Below are positions 58,028 to 64,000 of a DNA stretch of 64,000 nucleotides, one piece after another. The DNA is taken from contig CANTFK010000986.1 in the NCBI GenBank assembly GCA_947646735.1, positions 1 to 64,000 on the forward strand, written 5' to 3'. Position numbers and translations under genes: made by a program. How positions within the stretch are numbered: position 1 is the stretch's first letter; the number at the start of each line of letters is the position of its first letter. The stretch is from Peronospora farinosa (taxonomy: Eukaryota; Oomycota; Peronosporomycetes; Peronosporales; Peronosporaceae). The notes under the pieces were generated by a model. The model saw nothing but the letters and a program-made list of their open reading frames with translations. It was not told where the DNA came from and ran no database searches.

Positions 58028-61000
58028 CAAACGGCGCGCTCGTAGAAGCGGAGGGAGTTTAAGTTGAATTCGCCTTCAGTTTCAGTGACTTCTCTTGTAA
58101 AGAGAAGTTTACAGTGCTAGGTATGGAAAGTCCGTATGACCTCATCCTATGCATGCCTTAGTTGGCTAGACACCAGCCATGGATAGACTGGCGTACACGC
58201 ACAGTCGCTAGCTCTACGCAAGACACCGGAAAGGATGTGCTCTTGCGAGAGGCTTATATGGCTGATGATGTGTCCAACATAGTTGAGGGTGCGATGACGG
58301 TATGTCAATCGACACCAGGAACTACCCAGCTCGAAAGGAGTGGTGTAGTTGTAAGTGCCCTGGCAGAAAGCTAGGTGACACATATTACTACCCAGGTCGA
58401 AAAGACCTGGTGTAGTGAATAGGGCGATGACAAGCAGTCATGCGTCCAATAGCCGTGCACAGAGCCGAGAGCATGTTGCAGTTGCTAGTGGGCTGACAGG
58501 AAGTCCCAAGCGCCACAAGAACCGGCACATTGCCGTTGGACACGTGCGGTTGGGAGGAGTGCGTTTACTAATACCTTCTTCCAGGCCAAAGATCGTGGTG
58601 ACTCGAACAACGAGCACCAGACGTATAAGACGATCAAGGGAACGTCGAAACGAGTGACCCTTGGATCATTCTCGGTCCAAGAGGACGGACTTACGAACGA
58701 GTTGTTCGAGGCCGTCGAAAACAAAATGCCGGAGACAACCTCAGTTGAGGTGCTCCAACTTTTCTTGGAATCTGCCGAGGAGACAGTAAATCTCTCGAAG
58801 GTGACGTGGGATTTTTTCCTGTCCAAACTAAAGGAAGGAAAAATCCACGAGATAGTGGCATCCTTTTTTTAAAAGAGAATGAGGTGGACTGTTGCTCGTC
58901 GTCTACAATGGACGAGAGCGTCTTGGAGACCGACAAGAAGAAACGGTTTTCTGCTCAAGGCTGGGATGCCTTGAAGGAAAACCCGTTCTATGATGTTCTG
59001 TGGAAACACCGTGATGTGTTTCCAGCAGAAGCGCTGATCCACTTACCGGCCGATAGGGGCATCAGGCACGAGATTGACCTGGAGCCTGGCACAAGTATTG
59101 TATGACCAGGCAATGACCGTTGCCGAAGGAAAACAAGCTGATTACATCGATGAGTTCTTCGACAAGCGAGCCAAGGCGGGACATGTACGTGAGAGCAAGT
59201 CGCCTCACTGCATCCCGACCTTCTGTGTGCGTAAAGCAACAGGTGGATGGCGCGTGGTTCATGCTTATAATAAGCTGAACACGGCCACCATTCCGTCTCA
59301 AACACTGATCCTGCAGAAAGGTGTCTTGTTGAATTGCATGGAAAAGTCAACTATCTTTTTCGCGTTGGATCTTAGGGATGGCTACTATCAAGTTCTCATG
59401 AGAGATACTGATGTAGAAAAGACGGCAGCAAGCAACCGAAGAGGTATGCTGTGGGAGTGGCTTGTGAGGCTACAAGGGTTGAAAATGAACCGGCTACATT
59501 TAACTGATTGTTGGATCACGTGATGCGTCAGCACAGTGCTTACGAGCCCCATTACTTGACGATTTATTCTTGCAGAGAATGGTGGAGGATGGTCTGAGCG
59601 CAATAGAGCTGCACAATTGTCATTTAGACGCTGTGTTGCAGACTCCGGGTGACGCCCAATTTTACGCTAACTTGCAAAAGAGCGTCATAGGGGTCCCCGA
59701 GATACCTGTGCCGGGCTGCATCGTACGTAAACATGGTGTACGAACAGGCCCAGAAAATGTAAAGGCCTCTCAAGGTATGGCCATTCCCTTGAGTCAAGAA
59801 GGATCTGCGTTCTTTGTGATCGCTAACTACTTGCATAAGTAAAGAAAAAAATATGCAGAGCGGACTAAGTCATGTGTGACATTCTATAAAGGATGCAGAA
59901 TGGACTTGGTCAAATGAGAAAGTAGATGCGTTCACATCAGTGGAGCAATCTTTTGTAAAGGCACCGGTCTTGGCATTGCCAGACGCGGATAAGCCCTTTA
60001 GCGTCGTCTGCGATGCAAGCAATCTTGCATCACTGCGGAACGCTATAAATTCACCGCAACGCTCTCCTAGGATGGCGAAATGGCTAACATTCTTCTCTGA
60101 ATATAATTTTAAAGTTAAATAAAAGCTGGATAAAATCGAATGTATTGGCTGACACATAATCGCGCAGACCAGACTTTGAGGCAAGACATCAGGAAAGTGT
60201 GTCTCGTGCGAAAGCTCAAGTTGAGTCGTCAACCTTGGCAGCCATGAAGGCCTACCATGTGATGAGCTCAATGGCCTCCGATATCAAGGAGTGTTACAGT
60301 CAGGAAGAACATTGTCGCCTGCTGTTGGATCATTTCGGTGGACGAAAGGTTACCCTTTCGTCGCACCTCAAAGCGAAGTTAAATCGCTTTAGTTACAGTG
60401 ATGGCCTATTATGGCATCAACTGTCACCCTGTGATCCCTTGAGAATCTATGTCCCTCATGACACAGATCTCAAGCTGATGATACTCCACGAGTGCCATGA
60501 TGCGCCATCTAGTGGGCATCTGGGCCGTGAAGACATTCTTACGAGTGTCAGAGGAATTTTGGTGGCCCCACCTATATCGGTGGGTGGCCAACTACATTCG
60601 CTCATGCGAAGAGTGTCAGCGCATTAAGCCTTAACCTTCTCGCAATGCGCCACTGAAGCCACTGTCGATTCTAACGGACTGTTGGATGTCGTTCAGTTTG
60701 GACTTCATGTCCGGCTTACCGCCTGACCATAAAGCAGGACGAGGCTCGTCGTGTTTGTAGACAGACTGAGCAAGATGGTGTAATTGGCACCATGTAGCAC
60801 CAAGATCTCAGGAAAAGAGGCTGCCCTCTTGTTCCTGGATTACGCGTATCGACTACACGGGATGCCCGAGTCCATAGTATCGGACCGGGATCCGCGTTTT
60901 ACGTCGGGTTTTTGGCGACATGTGTATGAGCTGCTGGGAAGCAAGCTCCACATGTCAACCGCTGATCATCCCCAGACCGATGGCCAAACAGAACAGGCCA

Positions 61001-61136
61001 ATCGAGTCGGATGTGTTGCGTACAGTAGCGACTCCTAAAGAATGGAGCAAGCAATTGCCATTCGTGTAGTTCGCTATTAATAATAGTGTTCACGCCAGTA
61101 CGGGTGAAACACCGTTTTACATTAACGGACTGCGTC
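58028..61136 (+). pseudogene. pol of element C, heavily degenerate
   Basis: Pieces in several frames: end of protease region (ARHQPWIDWRTRT, 58165), a basic linker (58415-58657), RT start (RGIRHEIDLEPGT, 59055), RT core (ADYIDEFFDKRAKAGHVRES, 59130-59520), an RNase H remnant (FSVVCDAS at 59998 joined directly to SLRNAI, with roughly 90 codons missing compared with A), and integrase pieces (GHLGRED at 60515; [12 protein letters not shown] at 60880; [15 protein letters not shown] at 60960). The catalytic YxDD region near 59560 is damaged. It stops within the integrase at the C/C' junction. Confidence 0.82.
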
Positions 61137-61143
61137 AATGATA

Positions 61144-61179
61144 TGGGCATCTGGGCCGTGAAAAGACATTCTTACGAGT
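61144..61179 (+). repeat. Templated filler at the C/C' junction
   Basis: 36 bp that copy C's integrase sequence at 60513-60546 (tgggcatctgggccgtga... to cttacgagt) with a 2-base insertion, in the same orientation. It sits exactly between C and the inverted copy. Confidence 0.85.
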
Positions 61180-62560
61180 CAAAAGCCACTCCCACAGCAT
61201 ACCTCTTCGGTTGCTTGCTGCCGTCTTTTCTACATCAGTATCTCTCATGAGAACTTGATAGTAGCCATCCCTAAGATCCAACGCGAAAAAGATAGTTGAC
61301 TTTTCCATGCAATTCAACAAGACACCTTTCCGCAGGATCAGTGTTTGAGACGGAATGGTGGCCGTGTTCAGCTTATTATAAGCATGAACCACGCGCCATC
61401 CACCTGTTGCTTTACGCACACAGAAGGTCGGGATGCAGTGAGGCGACTTGCTCTCACGTACATGTCCCGCCTTGGCTCGCTTGTCGAAGAACTCATCGAT
61501 GTAATCAGCTTGTTTTCCTTCGGCAATGGACATTGCCTGGTCATACAATACTTGTGCCAGGCCCCAGGTCAATCTCGTGCCTGATGCCCCTATCGAGCGG
61601 TAGGTGGCTCGGCGCTTCTGCTGGAAACATATCACGGTGTTTCCACAGAATATCATAGAACGGGTTGTCCTTCAAGGCATCCTAGCCTTGAGCAGAAAAC
61701 CGTTTCTTTTTGTCGGTCTTCAAGACGCTCTCATCTATTGTGGATGAAGAGCAACAGTCCACCATGTTCTCTTCTGGAACTGGTGCGACTATCTCGTGGA
61801 TTTTTTCTTCCTTTAGTTTGGACAGGAAAAAATCCCACGTCACCTCCGAGAGATTTACTGTCTCCTCGGCAGATTCCAAGAAAAGTTGGAGCATCTCATC
61901 TGAGGATGCTTCCGGCATTTTGTCTTCGACGACCTCGAACAACTCGTTCGTAAGTCCGTCCTCTTGGACCGAGAATGATCCAAGGGTCACTCGTTTCGAC
62001 GTTCCCTTGATCGTCTTATACGTCTGGTGCTAGTTGTTCGAGTCACCACGATCTTTGGCCTGGAAGAAGGTATTAGTAAACGCACTCCTCCCAACCGCAC
62101 GTGTCCAACGGCAATGTGCCGGTTCTTGTGGCGCTTGGGACTTCCTGTCAGCCCACTAGCAACTGCAACATGCTCTCGGCTCTGTGCACGGCTATTGGAC
62201 GCATGACTGCTTGTCATCGCCCTATTCACTACACCAGGTCTTTTCGACCTGGGTAGTAATATGTGTCACCTAGCTTTCTGCCAGGGCACTTACAACTACA
62301 CCACTCCTTTCGAGCTGGGTAGTTCCTGGTGTCGATTGACATACCGTCATCGCACCCTCAACTATGTTGGACACATCATCAGCCACATAAGCCTCTCGCA
62401 AGAGCACATCCTTTCCGGTGTCTTGCGTAGAGCTAGCGACTGTGCGTGTACGCCAGTCTATCCATGGCTGGTGTCTAGCCAACTAAGGCATGCATAGGAT
62501 GAGGTCATACGGACTTTCCATACCTAGCACTGTAAACTTCTCTTTACAAGAGAAGTCACT
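61180..62560 (-). pseudogene. pol fragment of C'
   Basis: RT start (ADYIDEFFDKRAKAGHVRES near 61485; IPTFCVRKATGGWRVVHAYN near 61400), linker (61682-62229) and protease end (ARHQPWIDWRTRT near 62475), same order and same disruptions as C. Truncated before the RT catalytic motif. Confidence 0.82.
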
Positions 62561-63190
62561 GAAACTGAAGGCAAATTCAACTTGAACTCCCTCCGATTTT
62601 ACGAGCGCGCCGTTCGCTAAACGACCGATCGCCTCTTCTCGCTTTCCATCCTGCCAAAGCGACTCGTGCTCTAAAGAAGCGCGCCATAAGCAACAGGCGG
62701 CTGATACATGGCGCGAATCTTTGCCTTAAAGATCGCCAATGATGGAAATACATCATCATTTGCCATCAGCGCAGAGTATGCCCACTCTGACGCTTTGCCA
62801 CACAAGTTGGCAATGGTATACGACACCATTCTGGTGTCGTCTTCGATGAGATGCGCCACTCCACATTGCTCTACTGCTAATAGCCAGTGAACAATCGTGT
62901 GAGGGCTAGTTCCATCGAACTTCGGAGGGTCCATACGAATGGGCCTCGGTTGAGTAGGCCGGGCAGAGAGCGTCTCAATAGTTCTGTTGAGCGCCTCATT
63001 CCGTGCCTGCTCAAGCCTAAGCTCATCCTGAGTCTTAGTGATGGACTCAGCGGTGGCTTGGCTGTTTACCTCGGACGCGTTTCTAAGCTGTCTGAGCACA
63101 AACGCCTCAAATTGCTCTAACTGAACGGCATGTTGCTCAGGAGGACAATGCAAGAGGTTGACCAGGCTTGTTTACCACGTCCTTGCACCA
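62561..63190 (-). pseudogene. gag fragment of C' with internal deletion
   Basis: N-terminal Gag is in frame over PPEQHAVQLEQFEAF... to IRAMYQPP (about 63153-62700) without the single-base loss seen in C. Then about 710 bp, including zinc knuckle and protease active site, are missing; sequence equal to C 57265 is joined to C 57978 near 62675. Confidence 0.8.
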
Positions 63191-63320
63191 AGTGCTCTTC
63201 AACCTTCTCATGATAATGGGAGAGGTGAAAAAACCCACCATGTTTCACGTCAAGGGACATCCGTATCCACACGCACGCTCGGAGAGACGGGTCGTGAGAA
63301 GGACTTTAAGTGCTATCAAG

Positions 63321-63742
63321 TGTAGACATGCACTTCAAAGCAGCTGCTACGCGCCACTAACATACATTTTCTAGCAGCGTGAGGAAGCGTTTACCGTCTT
63401 ACCTCCCCGTGTGGTGGTGGTCGGCGTTTCAAGCGCCGAACTAAACTGTTACCGCCCACTTTGGAGCAAACTGCGCAACGAACAACTACCAAGTGCCTTG
63501 CTTACGTCATGCAGAAGCTTATACAGCTTCTCGTCTGTTGTAGACGGTAATTAGTAAATTAAAGACTAACTTATATTTAATAGAAATCAATTAAATATAT
63601 ATCTAACTACTGATTGGTTAAAAAAGTAAAGCTCGGATACGCGGCTGTTTAGAAGCGTATCCTTATGTGCGAGCATAAATATATTCAAGCTCGCTGAGGA
63701 CGTCCGTCTGTGACGTTATCATGTCGCCTAGCCCCAACTAAA
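63321..63742 (-). repeat. 5' LTR of C', truncated
   Basis: Starts tgtagacatg (inner LTR end) and follows remnant D's LTR to about 63742, where similarity ends about 165 bp short of the outer end. Hairpins are again frequent, for example 63516-63534 and 63633-63663. Confidence 0.75.
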
Positions 63743-64000
63743 AGTTGCAAATATAACAGCAAAATGCGCGTCCAGCAGGGGCGGATTCTTATCTGAACAT
63801 CACCGCGAGTTCATCGGTATGCACCATATTGCCAAAACAGTCAGCGTCTTCACATTTCAGTACCTCGATGTGCACGAGCGCTTGCAGCATGTCGCCGGAC
63901 TGGCAGAGACATTACAGACATCTACGGCCAAGTTGAAGGATGAAGCTTGCAAGGCACCACTGTTAACCAAGATCGTCGAGTCTTTTCCGAGAGACTGTCC
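63743..64000 (+). other. Partial open frame at the window edge, unknown
   Basis: Frame open from 63732 through the window end (about 89 codons; first ATG at 63819, reading MHHIAKTVSVFTFQYLDVHE...). The residue mix looks protein-like, but I recognise no family, and there is no second copy in the window. It may be the interior of a gene or another retroelement. Confidence 0.3.

Larger units (their letters stand above)
39712..61136 (+). mobile_element. Ty3/gypsy element C, degenerate, interrupted by elements B and A
   Basis: Its 5' LTR is 39712-40221 plus 56514-56604 (about 601 bp, TG...CA), split by element B. A primer site, gag, protease, RT, RNase H remnant and integrase follow, 56606-61136, in many frames. 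No 3' LTR follows: at 61137 the sequence breaks into a 36-bp filler and an inverted copy, C'. Inserted in a copia fragment; the 5 bases before it are ggatt but the partner cannot be checked. Confidence 0.85.
61180..63742 (-). mobile_element. Element C', inverted partial copy of C
   Basis: Minus-strand copy covering part of an LTR (63321-63742), primer-site region, gag with a large deletion, protease end, linker and RT start, ending at the RT position equal to 59465 of C. It shares C's frameshifts at the RT start (see findings), so it derives from an already defective copy. Similarity to C is high in pol and lower toward gag and LTR. Confidence 0.85.

Noticed and set aside
58415..58657. 80-residue basic ORF, identical in C' (61987-62229)
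   Set aside because: It lies in the degenerate linker of pol; identity reflects the recent common origin of C and C', not a separate gene.

Overview
The window looks like an oomycete genome (Phytophthora or downy-mildew type). The main pointers are a secreted Nep1-like protein with an oomycete-style initiator upstream of its ATG, an intron-containing relic of an ALG12-like mannosyltransferase, and Ty3/gypsy chromoviruses, Ty1/copia and RNase H fragments nested as in repeat-rich oomycete chromosomes. The genus is not resolvable from sequence alone.

Layout. 1-2738: truncated, minus-strand copy (element E) of a Ty3/gypsy family. 2746-33692: about 31 kb of head-to-tail 715-bp units. Each full unit carries one 72-nt tRNA-Arg(ACG) gene, 43 in all on the plus strand, and a partial decayed unit lies at each end. 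33693-34247: LTR remnant (D) of a second gypsy family. 34513-35325 (minus): intact NLP-family secreted protein gene. 36550-37461: broken C-terminal half of an ALG12-like gene. 38214-39711: fragments of an RNase H retroelement and of a Ty1/copia element. 39712-63742: a nest of gypsy elements. Element C (plus, degenerate) lies in the copia fragment. Element B (minus) is inserted in C's 5' LTR with a 5-bp target duplication tcgca. Element A (plus, intact) is inserted in B's 3' LTR with a 5-bp duplication ggaag. C is followed by an inverted, internally deleted partial copy (C'). 63743-64000 holds only an open frame that runs off the window.

A and B are near-identical, about 8.1 kb elements with gag, pol in the -1 frame (protease, reverse transcriptase, RNase H, integrase, chromodomain) and a long antisense ORF that starts just inside the 3' LTR and overlaps the chromodomain end of pol. 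The antisense ORF is open for 427 codons in A and has one nonsense codon in B. The LTRs of both gypsy families are almost continuous chains of short hairpins whose stems are kept while loops vary.

Best candidates for something undescribed: (i) the 43-gene tRNA-Arg array, in which every copy has a C4.A69 acceptor mismatch and part of which has a 3-unit higher-order period; (ii) the chain-of-hairpins LTRs; (iii) the antisense ORF. The many 85-113 residue open frames inside the array are repeat artefacts, not genes. Apart from the tRNAs, the only intact host-type gene seen is the NLP gene.
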